Assembly (NCBI GenBank): GCA_944387865.1
Contig: CALXGN010000003.1
Span: 117,764-181,763, forward strand
DNA length: 64,000 nt
Source: Scatomorpha stercorigallinarum
GTDB lineage: Bacteria; Bacillota; Clostridia; Oscillospirales; Oscillospiraceae
Reading direction: 5' to 3'
The position numbers were made by a program, and so were the translations under genes. This document shows, one piece after another, positions 16,997 through 25,118 of the stretch. The notes below the pieces were generated by a model. The model had not been told where the DNA came from, did no database searches, and saw nothing but the letters and a program-made list of their open reading frames with translations. How positions within the stretch are numbered: the first letter of the stretch is position 1; the number at the start of each line of letters is the position of its first letter.

Positions 16997-17685
16997 TTGA
17001 ATACCTCCCTGAAGAGCGCGTCCACGCTCATGCCGTTCTTTTCGCGGATGTCGTCCACGCTGCTCGTCAGCAGCACGCGGCCGTTGTTGATGAACACCAC
17101 GTCGTCCAGCGCCTTCTCCACGTCGGAGATGAGGTGCGTCGATATCAGTATGGACGAATCGCCGTCAAAATTGTGCAGGATGGTGGCGAGGATGAAGTCG
17201 CGCGTGGCGGGGTCCACGCCGCCGATGGGCTCGTCGAGCAGATAGAGCTTCGCCCGCCGGCTCATCACCAGTATCAGCTGCACCTTCTCCTGCGTGCCCT
17301 TCGACATCTGCTTTATCCGTCTGTCCGCCGGCACGCCGAGCCTTGCGAGCATGTCCTGCGCGCGCTGCGTGTCGAAGTCGGAGTAGAAATCTGCATAGAA
17401 TTTCACAAGGTCCTGCGCGCGCATCCACTGCGGCAGCATCGGCCTGTCCGGCAGGTAGGACACCAGTGCCCTCGTCTCCGGCCCCGGAGCCTTGCCACAG
17501 ATGCTGATGCTGCCGCCGTCCGCCGTCAGCAGGCCGTTCGCCAGCTTTATCAGCGTGGTCTTGCCGCTGCCGTTGGGCCCCAGCAGGCCCACCACGCGCC
17601 CCGGCTCCACCGTGATGTCCACGCCCTCCAGGGCCTGCACCGGCCCGAAGCGCTTGCTCAGGCCGCGGCACTCAAAGTTCGCCAT
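16990..17685 (-). CDS. ABC transporter ATP-binding protein
   Basis: 231 residues. Walker A is GPNGSGKTT (about 36-44), the signature is weak (KQMSKGTQEKVQL, with SKGTQ instead of LSGGQ) and Walker B is LYLLDEPIGGVD. The order GntR-ATPase-permease matches the ytr/bcr type of GntR-controlled ABC exporters. The start overlaps gntR by 14 bases. Confidence 0.93.
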   Translation of the reverse strand: MANFECRGLSKRFGPVQALEGVDITVEPGRVVGLLGPNGSGKTTLIKLANGLLTADGGSISICGKAPGPETRALVSYLPDRPMLPQWMRAQDLVKFYADFYSDFDTQRAQDMLARLGVPADRRIKQMSKGTQEKVQLILVMSRRAKLYLLDEPIGGVDPATRDFILATILHNFDGDSSILISTHLISDVEKALDDVVFINNGRVLLTSSVDDIREKNGMSVDALFREVFKC

Positions 17686-18055
17686 TCCCGTTCTCCTCCT
17701 TGATTCGCGCCTCTATCAGGCGCAGTATGTCGTCCCTCATATATCCCAGGCGCGCCATCGCGTCCAGGAAGCTCCTCACCTGCTCGGCGGCGAGCGAGCT
17801 CTTCGCCCTTTCTATCATTTCCCTGTCCTCCGTTACGAATCTTCCCGACGTGCGCTGGGAATATACCAGCCCCTGCCGCTCCAGCTCCTGCAGCGCCCGC
17901 TGCATCGTGTTCGGGTTCACGCCCGCCTCCGCGGCGAGGTCGCGTACAGAGGCCAGCCGCTCGCCCGGCGAGAGCGTCCCCGCCGCGATGCCCAGCTTGA
18001 TCTGGGCCACCAGCTGCGAATAGATGGGCGCGTCGTCCCTGATCTGCCAGTCCAA
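17672..18055 (-). CDS. GntR family regulator (YtrA subfamily)
   Basis: 127 residues. Residues 10-75 form the GntR winged helix (PIYSQLVAQIKLGIAAGTLSPG, then SVRDLAAEAGVNPNTMQRAL). The effector part is only about 45 residues, the short YtrA-type tail. A TTG start was chosen behind AGGAGG with a 12-base gap; no ATG or GTG fits the frame. A perfect dyad over its own promoter suggests self-repression of the whole operon. Confidence 0.93.
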   Translation of the reverse strand: MDWQIRDDAPIYSQLVAQIKLGIAAGTLSPGERLASVRDLAAEAGVNPNTMQRALQELERQGLVYSQRTSGRFVTEDREMIERAKSSLAAEQVRSFLDAMARLGYMRDDILRLIEARIKEENGNGEL

Positions 18056-18080
18056 CTTGGTCGAGCACCTCCTGTGTGTT

Positions 18081-18126
18081 TGTATTAAGCAAGTAATACA
18101 ATAATACAGCCATACAGATTTGTCAA
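18081..18126 (-). promoter_or_regulatory. Promoter and probable GntR operator
   Basis: Promoter TTGACA (18126-18121), 17 bp, TATTGT (18103-18098). The perfect dyad TGTATTA-N6-TAATACA (18081-18100) covers the end of the -10 box and the start site, where a bound GntR dimer would block transcription. Confidence 0.75.
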
Positions 18127-18162
18127 GAGTTTTTTTGCACCGTGCGAGAAAAATTTTGTGAT

Positions 18163-18190
18163 TTGCATTTTGCCGCGCTTTTGCTATACT
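18163..18190 (+). promoter_or_regulatory. Promoter of the GH13 gene
   Basis: TTGCAT (18163-18168), 16 bp, TATACT (18185-18190), 25 bp before the start codon; GGAGG at 18203. Confidence 0.65.
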
Positions 18191-18214
18191 GGAGGAAGTA
18201 AAGGAGGGTCCTCA

Positions 18215-19906
18215 ATGGCTCGCAGCGACTGGTACAAGACGATGGTCGTCTATCAGATATGGCCGCGCAGCTTCTGCGACGGCAACGGTGACGGCATCGG
18301 CGACCTCTACGGCGTGTTCTCCAAGCTCGACTACATAAAGAGCCTGGGGGTGGACGCCATCTGGTTCTCGCCGCTCTACCCCTCGCCCAACGCCGACTTC
18401 GGCTACGACGTGGCGGACTACCGCAGCATAAGCCCCGAGTACGGCGACCTGGACATATTCAAAAAGGTGCTCGCGGGGGCGCACGAGCGGGGGATGCGCG
18501 TGTTCATGGACCTGGTGGTGAACCACACCAGCGACGAGCACCCCTGGTTCGAGGCCAGCCGGGACCCGGACAGCCCCTACCGCAAATATTACTTCTGGCG
18601 GCCGGGGAAAAAGTCCCGCTCCGGCGCCATGCTGCCGCCCAACAACTGGGACAGCCTCTTCGAGGGCGGGGCCTGGGAGTACGACCCGCAGAGCGGGGAG
18701 TACTACCTGCACACCTTCGCCAAAAAGCAGCCCGACCTCGACCACGGCGAGCCCGCCGTGCGGCAGGAGGTCAAGGACATCATGCGCTTCTGGCTGGACA
18801 TGGGCGTGGACGGCTTCCGCGAAGACGTGATAACCTATATCTCCAAAACGCCCGGCCTGCCCAGCGCGAAGGTGAAGCTGCCCGCCGCCACGGGCATGGA
18901 GTTCTATGACAACGGCCCGCACGTGCACGAATACCTGGCCGAATACCGCGCCGTGGCGGACGAGTACGACTGCATGCTCCTCGGCGAGGGGCCGCGCATG
19001 AAGCCGGAGAAGGCGCTCGAGTATCTGGAGAGCGGCGAGCTCGATCTGATGTTCAACTTCGAGCACATGGAGGCCGACTGCTTCATGACGGACTTTTTGC
19101 AGCGCCCCTTCCGCCTCAGGCGGCTCAAGCGGGCCTTCAGCAAATGGCAGGAGGCCCTCAACGGCCGCGCGTGGAACACGCTGTATCTGGAGAACCACGA
19201 CCACCCGCGCGTGATCAGCCGCTACGGCAGCGAGAAGTTCCGCACCGAGAGCGGCAAAATGCTCGCCGCCTGCTACATGCTGCTGCAGGGCACGGCCTTC
19301 GTCTATCAGGGGCAGGAGATCGGCATGACCAACCTGCGCCTGCCGCGCACGGACATGTACGTGGACGTGATGCTGAAAAACAACTGCCGCATCGCCTCCA
19401 AATACCTCCCGCGGCAGAAGGTGCTCTCCCTGGCCCAGCGCTCCTGCCGCGACTCGGCGCGCACGCCCATGCAGTGGTCGGCGGAGCCCTTCGCCGGCTT
19501 CTCCACCGAGCGGCCCTGGTTCTATGTGAACGAGAACTACCGCGAGGTGAACGTCGCCGCCGAGGAGGCGGACGAAAACTCGCTGCTCAACTTCTACCGC
19601 GCCCTGATAGCCTTCAAGCGCACGGACGCCGCCGCCATCTGGGGCAGCTACACGGAGCACTGCCAGCAGAGCGATAATTTCTACGTCTACTCCCGCGAGC
19701 ACGAGGGCGAGCGGCTGCTCGTCATCTGCTCGTTCTCCGATAAGGAGCACTATTTCACCGCCCCGGCGGGCTTCGACCTCGCCGAAGGCGAGCTCATCTT
19801 CAAAAACTACGAGCTCAACGTGGCCGTGGGCAACGCCTTTGCCACCCGGCCCTATGAGCTGCGCGTCTACCGCTTTGCGGCGGACGGGAAGGGGGACGCA
19901 CAATGA
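18215..19906 (+). CDS. GH13 alpha-glucosidase (oligo-1,6-glucosidase type)
   Basis: 563 residues, the length of cytosolic GH13 exo-glucosidases. MVVYQIWPRSFCDGNGDGIGDLYG opens the barrel. MDLVVNHTSDEHPWF is region I, GVDGFREDVI carries the nucleophile Asp, LLGEGPRM the acid Glu, and ENHDHPR the transition-state Asp. QPDLDHGEPAVRQ is typical of oligo-1,6-glucosidase relatives. There is no signal peptide, so it probably hydrolyses imported isomalto- or malto-oligosaccharides. The nucleotidyltransferase gene overlaps its stop by 4 bases. Confidence 0.93.
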   Translation: MARSDWYKTMVVYQIWPRSFCDGNGDGIGDLYGVFSKLDYIKSLGVDAIWFSPLYPSPNADFGYDVADYRSISPEYGDLDIFKKVLAGAHERGMRVFMDLVVNHTSDEHPWFEASRDPDSPYRKYYFWRPGKKSRSGAMLPPNNWDSLFEGGAWEYDPQSGEYYLHTFAKKQPDLDHGEPAVRQEVKDIMRFWLDMGVDGFREDVITYISKTPGLPSAKVKLPAATGMEFYDNGPHVHEYLAEYRAVADEYDCMLLGEGPRMKPEKALEYLESGELDLMFNFEHMEADCFMTDFLQRPFRLRRLKRAFSKWQEALNGRAWNTLYLENHDHPRVISRYGSEKFRTESGKMLAACYMLLQGTAFVYQGQEIGMTNLRLPRTDMYVDVMLKNNCRIASKYLPRQKVLSLAQRSCRDSARTPMQWSAEPFAGFSTERPWFYVNENYREVNVAAEEADENSLLNFYRALIAFKRTDAAAIWGSYTEHCQQSDNFYVYSREHEGERLLVICSFSDKEHYFTAPAGFDLAEGELIFKNYELNVAVGNAFATRPYELRVYRFAADGKGDAQ

Positions 19907-20814
19907 ACAGGCCTGTACTGGTGGTGATGGCCGCCGGCCTCGGCAGCCGCTACGGCGGGCTGAAGCAGCTCGATCCCGTGGGCGCGCACGGCGAGCTCAT
20001 CATCGACTATTCGCTCTACGACGCGCGCCGCGCCGGCTTTGAGACCGTGGCCTTCGTCATCAAGCCCGGCGCGGAGGCGGATTTCCACGCCGCCATCGGC
20101 GCGCGCGTCGGCCGGCACATGGACGTGCGCTACTGCGAGCAGCTGCCCGGCGACCTGCCCGCGCCCTTCACCGTCCCCGCGGGGCGGCAGAAGCCCTGGG
20201 GCACCGCCCACGCCGTGCTCGCCGCGCGGCACGTGGTGCACGGCCCCTTCGCCGCCATCAACGCCGACGATTACTACGGCCCGGCGGGCTTCGCCGCGCT
20301 CTACCGCTACCTGACGGAGCACACGGGCAGCGGCGACTACTGCATGGCCGGCTACCGGCTGGAAAACACCGTCACGGAGCACGGCAGCGTGGCCCGCGGC
20401 GTCTGCGAGACGGACGGCGCCGGGTATCTCCTCAGCATCGCCGAGCGCACGCGCATCGAGCGCCGCCCCGGCGGGGCCATCTGCTACGAGGAGGGCGGCG
20501 AGTGGTTCCCGCTGGCGGACGGCACGAGCGTTTCCATGAACGTCTGGGGCTTCCAGCACAGCTTCATGGAGGAGGCCGAAGCACGCTTCCCCGCCTTCCT
20601 CGAGCGCGCGCAGCGCGAAGACCCGCTGAAGGCGGAATACTTCCTCCCCAGCGTGGTGGAGCAGCTCCTGACAGAAAAAAAGGCGCGCGTCCGCGTCCTG
20701 GAAACGCCCGACCGCTGGTTCGGCGTCACCTACCGCGAGGATAAGCCCGCCGTCACCGCCGCCCTCGCCCGCCTCACCGCCGAGGGCCTCTATCCCGAAA
20801 ACCTCTGGCCCTGA
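19903..20814 (+). CDS. Sugar-phosphate nucleotidyltransferase-like protein
   Basis: 303 residues with an N-terminal nucleotide-binding Rossmann motif MAAGLGSRYGGLKQLDPVG and a metal-binding AINADDYYG, as in NDP-sugar pyrophosphorylases. The second half (FGVTYREDKPAVTAALARL) is a short variant without the left-handed beta-helix. Together with the GH13 gene it hints at conversion of glucosyl units to an activated sugar. The exact substrate is not evident. Confidence 0.85.
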   Translation: MNRPVLVVMAAGLGSRYGGLKQLDPVGAHGELIIDYSLYDARRAGFETVAFVIKPGAEADFHAAIGARVGRHMDVRYCEQLPGDLPAPFTVPAGRQKPWGTAHAVLAARHVVHGPFAAINADDYYGPAGFAALYRYLTEHTGSGDYCMAGYRLENTVTEHGSVARGVCETDGAGYLLSIAERTRIERRPGGAICYEEGGEWFPLADGTSVSMNVWGFQHSFMEEAEARFPAFLERAQREDPLKAEYFLPSVVEQLLTEKKARVRVLETPDRWFGVTYREDKPAVTAALARLTAEGLYPENLWP

Positions 20815-21511
20815 CCGGCCAGCGGCCGGTGGCAGTTGCCGCCGCAGCGCGGCGGCGGGCGGGAAGCAGGGGCGAAAGCCCCCGCGACCCTTTTTCTGAG
20901 AGGTTTCTTTTTGTCTTGTCAAAAAGAAACCCCTCAGACTCCAAAGAGAAAACCGCTTTGGTGCTTATCGTAGGCGGGCGCTGTCTTTTACGGGTTTTCG
21001 CGTTTCGCGGCCGCTCATCCCGTCGTCGGATGGCTTTGCTTATCGCCTGCCGTGCATTGCTTCGCTTCGCTCGCGGCACTGCCGCGCAGAAGCCCGGGGG
21101 GCAAGGGGGCGGAGCCCCCAAATAACCTTCCGCCAAGCACCCCGCTCCAAACCCCGCAAACCACCCCTCGTGGGCGGGCTCCGCCCGCTCCGCCCATCTC
21201 GCTCGCCCGCGCCTGCCAGCGCGGGCGGCGTATTACCGTCCCATTTTGCCCCGCAAAATGGGACACCTTAGAAAAGCCTGTGTGGTCAGAGGCAGAAACC
21301 TCCCAAGCATAGGAATGGCCGCCCGCATAGGGCGGCCAAAATCCCCGGCGGGCTTTGCCTGCCGGGGATACCTTATCTTGCGCCTCTGAGGCGCAACCGC
21401 GCCGCTGTGCGGCGCGCAAAAGATAGGGCGCTTTGGGGCTTGTAGCCCCAAAGCGCCCTATCTTTTTTATGGAGGGGAGCCTACGAGGGGGACCCCCGGT
21501 CCCCCTCGTAT
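20815..21511 (-). repeat. Intergenic mosaic repeat copy 2 (modules B and A)
   Basis: Gene-free gap between convergent genes. Module B starts right after the nucleotidyltransferase stop; its long hairpin is at 20896-20939 (CTGAGAGG...CCCCTCAG arms). GTCATCCCGTCGTC-type sequence and a GCGAGCGAAGCGAAGC run precede module A in reverse order at about 21160-21511, with the same palindromes as copy 1 and copy 7. The ACCGGGGGTCC dyad ends at the hsp20 stop. Confidence 0.9.
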
Positions 21512-21925
21512 TTACTCTATGGATATAGTTCTGTTATCCGGCACCAGCTCCGGGCGCTTCGGCAGCGTCAGGGTAAGGACGCCGTCGGTGTAGTTGGCCT
21601 TGATGTTCTGCGTGTCGATGCCGGAAACGTCGAAGCTGCGCTCGAAGGAGCCGAAGCTGCGCTCGCGGCGCACATAGCCGTTGGCCTTGTTCTCGCTCTC
21701 GCTGCGGCGCTCGGCCTTGATGGTCAGGCGGTCGTTCTCCAGGTCGATCTTGATGTCGTCCTTCTTGAAGCCGGGCAGGTCGGCCTCCAGCACAAAGCTG
21801 TCGCCCCTGTCGCAGATGTCGGTGCGCAGCTCCATCGGCGCGTTGTTGGTGCCGAAGAAATCGCTGAAGAAGTTGAACGGGTCGTAAACGCTCCTGCGGG
21901 TGGAATAGGGTGTAAGTTCAAACAT
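21512..21925 (-). CDS. Hsp20 family small heat-shock protein
   Basis: 137 residues; ATP-independent holdase. The alpha-crystallin domain runs about residues 35-130 (DSFVLEADLPGFKKDDIKID, then the conserved ANYTDGVLTLTLPKR). The C-terminal RTISIE supplies an I-x-I anchoring motif. The start MFELTPYS follows GGAGG with 8 bases. A perfect CIRCE element lies about 140 bp upstream, so HrcA control is likely. Confidence 0.96.
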   Translation of the reverse strand: MFELTPYSTRRSVYDPFNFFSDFFGTNNAPMELRTDICDRGDSFVLEADLPGFKKDDIKIDLENDRLTIKAERRSESENKANGYVRRERSFGSFERSFDVSGIDTQNIKANYTDGVLTLTLPKRPELVPDNRTISIE

Positions 21926-22005
21926 GATCAAAACCTCCATGTATCATATACGTTATATGTTCCGCAAACTCCGTAGATGTTATTCACATCTCTCGTCTGC
22001 TTACG

Positions 22006-22034
22006 TATATAAAATACAACACGGATTTTAACAA
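22006..22034 (-). promoter_or_regulatory. Candidate hsp20 promoter
   Basis: TTGTTA (22034-22029), 17 bp, TATATA (22011-22006), in an AT-rich patch between the CIRCE element and the gene. Confidence 0.5.
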
Positions 22035-22066
22035 ATCATGAACAGTATATGTCCTAAGTGTAAATA

Positions 22067-22093
22067 TTAGCACTCGCCAATGGCGAGTGCTAA
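22067..22093. promoter_or_regulatory. CIRCE element (HrcA operator)
   Basis: Perfect consensus TTAGCACTC-N9-GAGTGCTAA. HrcA bound here should repress hsp20. The site ends 11 bp from the amidohydrolase stop, and lies upstream of the promoter I could identify, which is unusual. Confidence 0.95.
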
Positions 22094-22104
22094 TATCGTC
22101 CCTG

Positions 22105-23541
22105 TTATATTGCCACAGGCACGGCGTCCGCCTCGATGGGGCAGACATAGCCGCCCGCCGAGCGTTTTGCAAACTCCGCGCGGGCCTTTTCCAGCGTGTC
22201 CGGGTCGTCTATCAGCTCTATGGCCGCGCAGGCGAGCACCTTCGCCGCGGTGAGAAGGCCCTTGTGGCCGATGCTGCTGCCGCCGCAGCTGACATTCTGC
22301 CAGGAGTGACCGGCCGCGCCGAAGGGGAAGGCCACGCAGTGTATCTGCGCGGCCGGAGTCTGCCAGCTCACGTCGCCCACGTCCGTGCTGCCGGGCACGA
22401 AGCCCGTGCCGTGGTATTCGGGCAGTATGAAGCGGCAGAGCCCGTCGGCAAGGCCGTGCGTGCGCTCCTCCACCTCCCGCGCGATGTCCGCGTCGAAGCT
22501 CGGGCCTATTCCCGGCGCGGTGCGCACGTCGTAGGTGCCGCGCAGCGCGTCGGCAAGCGCCTCCTCCTCCGGCGTGTAAGCGGGCAGGCCCACCTCGTTG
22601 AAGCATTTGTAGAGCAGCCCCTCGAGCGTGTAATTCGGCACGAGCTCGGCCGTGCCGTCGATGAAAACGCGGTCGAACGTGGTCTCCGTCATCAGCGCCG
22701 CGCCCCGGGCGATCTTGTCCAGCCGCGCCTGCAGGGCCACGCTGTCGCGCACCTTATTGGCTCGCACCATATAGAGCACGCTCGCCTCTGCCTGCACCAC
22801 GTTGGGCGATACGCCGCCGGCGTCCGTTATCGCATAGTGCACGCGGCAGTCGCCCGCCATGTGCTCGCGCAGGTACTGCGCGCCGGTGTTCATGAGCTCG
22901 ACGGCGTCGAGCGCGCTGCGGCCGTTTTCCGGGTCGCCCGCCGCGTGGGCGGAGACGCCGTGGAACTTGTAGAGCACCTGTATGCAGGAGTTGTTCGTGC
23001 CGGTGACGACCTCGTTCACGTCGCTCGGGTGCCAGGTCAGGGCGAAGTCAAGGCTCCTCCACAGCCCCTCGCGGGCCATGAAGGCCTTGCCCGCGCCGCC
23101 CTCCTCGCCCGGGCAGCCGTAAAAGATGACCGTTCCGCTCTCGCCGCTGCTCTCGAGGAAGTCCTTTATGGCGAAGGCAGCGCCCAGCGCGCCCGCACCG
23201 AGCATGTTGTGCCCGCAGCCGTGCCCCGGCCCGCCGGGGACGAGCGGCCGCTTTTGGGCACAGGCCGCCTCCTGACTGAGGCCGGAGAGCGCGTCGTATT
23301 CGCCGAGGATGCCGATCACCGGCTTCCCCTCGCCGAATTTGCCGCAGAAGGCGGTCTTTATGCCGCAGAGGCCCTCCGTCACCTCGAACCCGTGCTCGCG
23401 GAGTACGGAGCAGTAGAGCGCCGCGCTCTCGAACTCCTTCAGCGAAAGCTCCGGCCTGCTCCAGACGGCGTCCGAAACGCCGGTGAAAATACCGGCGTTT
23501 TCGTCTATGTACTCTATCGCTTTCTTCTGGAAATCGTTCAT
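22105..23541 (-). CDS. M20 family amidohydrolase (AbgB-like)
   Basis: 478 residues, matching p-aminobenzoyl-glutamate hydrolase subunit B and related carboxypeptidases. Metal-binding motifs: GPGHGCGHNMLG, then PGEEGGAGKAF with the catalytic Glu, and LTWHPSD. The dimerisation domain follows GVSAHAAGDPENGRSA. Cytosolic; it would cleave an amide-linked amino acid conjugate. It overlaps the ABC ATPase gene by 4 bases at the end of a polar amino acid transporter operon, so the imported compound is probably its substrate. Confidence 0.92.
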   Translation of the reverse strand: MNDFQKKAIEYIDENAGIFTGVSDAVWSRPELSLKEFESAALYCSVLREHGFEVTEGLCGIKTAFCGKFGEGKPVIGILGEYDALSGLSQEAACAQKRPLVPGGPGHGCGHNMLGAGALGAAFAIKDFLESSGESGTVIFYGCPGEEGGAGKAFMAREGLWRSLDFALTWHPSDVNEVVTGTNNSCIQVLYKFHGVSAHAAGDPENGRSALDAVELMNTGAQYLREHMAGDCRVHYAITDAGGVSPNVVQAEASVLYMVRANKVRDSVALQARLDKIARGAALMTETTFDRVFIDGTAELVPNYTLEGLLYKCFNEVGLPAYTPEEEALADALRGTYDVRTAPGIGPSFDADIAREVEERTHGLADGLCRFILPEYHGTGFVPGSTDVGDVSWQTPAAQIHCVAFPFGAAGHSWQNVSCGGSSIGHKGLLTAAKVLACAAIELIDDPDTLEKARAEFAKRSAGGYVCPIEADAVPVAI

Positions 23542-24362
23542 ATCAGCACCTTGCTCAAAAAGTCCTGAAGCCTCGGGCTCTCGGGCTTGTCGAAAATCTT
23601 GTCCGGCGCGCCCTGCTCGACGAGCTTGCCGTCGGCGAGGAAAAGTATCCTGCTGCCCACCTCGCGCGCGAAGTGCATCTCGTGCGTGACGACGACCATG
23701 GTCATGCCCTCATGGGCGAGCTGCTTCATGACGTCCAGAACCTCGCCGACCATCTCCGGGTCGAGCGCGCTGGTGGGCTCGTCAAAGAGCATGACGTCCG
23801 GGTCCATGCACAGCGCGCGGACTATGGCCACGCGCTGCTGCTGCCCGCCGGAGAGCTGGATGGGATAGGAATCCGCCCTGTCGCCGAGGCCCACGCGCTC
23901 AAGGAGCTTCTGCGCCTTTTCGCGGGCCTGCTGCTCGGTGAGCTTTTTCAGCTGCACGGGGGCGAGGATCATGTTCTCGATGACCGTCTTGTGCGGGAAG
24001 AGGTTGAACTGCTGGAACACCATGCCCATCTTCTGGCGCACGGCGTTTATGTCGATTCTTTTGCCGTCGGCGTCCTTCTTGCGCGTGATATCCACGCCCT
24101 CGAAGAACACGGCGCCCTCGGTGGGCTCCTCGAGCAGGTTCAGCGAGCGGAGCAGCGTGCTCTTGCCGCCGCCGGAGGGGCCTATGATGACAACGACCTC
24201 GCCCTTGTGGATGTCGACGTCCACGCCGTCGAGAGCCTTGATGGCGCCCTTGTTGTAGTGCTTCTTGAGGCCGCGGACGCTGATGAGGGCGTCCGGGTCG
24301 GCGGGGTGGGCGGCGAGGTATTCCGATGTGCGCATCTGCGCGAGCTTATCTCTTGTAGCCAC
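23538..24362 (-). CDS. Amino acid ABC transporter ATP-binding protein
   Basis: 274 residues, GlnQ/HisP class. Walker A GPSGGGKST, Q-loop MVFQQFNLFPHKTVIENM, signature LSGGQQQR, Walker B VMLFDEPTSALDPE, and H-loop VVVTHEMHFA. A roughly 25-residue N-terminal extension (ATRDKLAQMRTSEYLAAHPAD) precedes the domain. It overlaps the permease gene by 17 bases. Confidence 0.95.
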   Translation of the reverse strand: MATRDKLAQMRTSEYLAAHPADPDALISVRGLKKHYNKGAIKALDGVDVDIHKGEVVVIIGPSGGGKSTLLRSLNLLEEPTEGAVFFEGVDITRKKDADGKRIDINAVRQKMGMVFQQFNLFPHKTVIENMILAPVQLKKLTEQQAREKAQKLLERVGLGDRADSYPIQLSGGQQQRVAIVRALCMDPDVMLFDEPTSALDPEMVGEVLDVMKQLAHEGMTMVVVTHEMHFAREVGSRILFLADGKLVEQGAPDKIFDKPESPRLQDFLSKVLI

Positions 24363-25047
24363 GGCTCATCTTCCTTTCAAAGTGGGCTATGACCTTCGAG
24401 GTGGGGAAGGTCAGGCAGAAGTACAGGACCGCCGCATAGACCAGCGCCTCCATCTGGCGGTAGGTCGCGCCCTGCACGGATTTGACCACGCTCATGATGT
24501 CCTGCACGCCGATCAGGTAGGTTATCGAGCTCTCCTTGATGATGGTGACGAACTCGTTGGCCATGGCGGGGAGTATGTTCTTGATGGCCTGGGGCAGCAC
24601 CACCAGGCGCATGGTCTTCCAGGCGGGCAGGCCCAGCGAGCGCGCGGCCTCCGTCTGCCCGATGGGGATGGAGCTGATGCCCGAGCGTATGACCTCGCTC
24701 AGGTACGCGCCGGAGTTCAGGCTGAGCGCGACCACGCCGGGGACGAAGCGCTTGAAGATGAACAGCCCGAAGATGCGGTAAGAGGGCATGTCCGGGAAGG
24801 CCAGCAGGGAAATATTATAGATGAGCAGCACCTGCACCAGCATTGGCGTGGCGCGGAAGACCTCGACATAGGCCGTCGCCAGCCAGCGCAGCGGCGCGAC
24901 CTTGCACATGCGGCAGAGGGCCAGCATCATGGCGATGATAAAGCCGAAAAAGACGGCAAAGGCGGAGAGCAGCACCGTACCCAGCACGCCCTCCAGGAAC
25001 ATCGGCCAGTATGCGAAAGCGGCTTCAAAGCCGGCTTTTGTGAACAT
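24346..25047 (-). CDS. Amino acid ABC transporter permease
   Basis: 233 residues of the HisM/GlnP family. Several membrane spans and the EAA loop SSIPIGQTEAARSLGLPAWKTMRLVVLPQAIKNILP are visible, the surface that docks on the ATPase. The AAAGGAG ribosome site lies just after the T-run of the terminator-like hairpin that separates it from the binding-protein gene. Confidence 0.95.
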   Translation of the reverse strand: MFTKAGFEAAFAYWPMFLEGVLGTVLLSAFAVFFGFIIAMMLALCRMCKVAPLRWLATAYVEVFRATPMLVQVLLIYNISLLAFPDMPSYRIFGLFIFKRFVPGVVALSLNSGAYLSEVIRSGISSIPIGQTEAARSLGLPAWKTMRLVVLPQAIKNILPAMANEFVTIIKESSITYLIGVQDIMSVVKSVQGATYRQMEALVYAAVLYFCLTFPTSKVIAHFERKMSRGYKR

Positions 25048-25064
25048 CAGCGTATCACTCCTTT

Positions 25065-25095
25065 AAAAAAGCCCCTCCCTTTGTGGGGGAGGGGC
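25065..25095 (-). terminator. Intra-operon terminator/attenuator
   Basis: GCCCCTCCC/GGGAGGGGC stem with a 7-base loop followed by TTTTTT, between the binding-protein stop and the permease. Partial read-through would give more binding protein than membrane components. Confidence 0.8.
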
Positions 25096-25118
25096 GCGTT
25101 ATCGGCTTTTCAGTCGTC

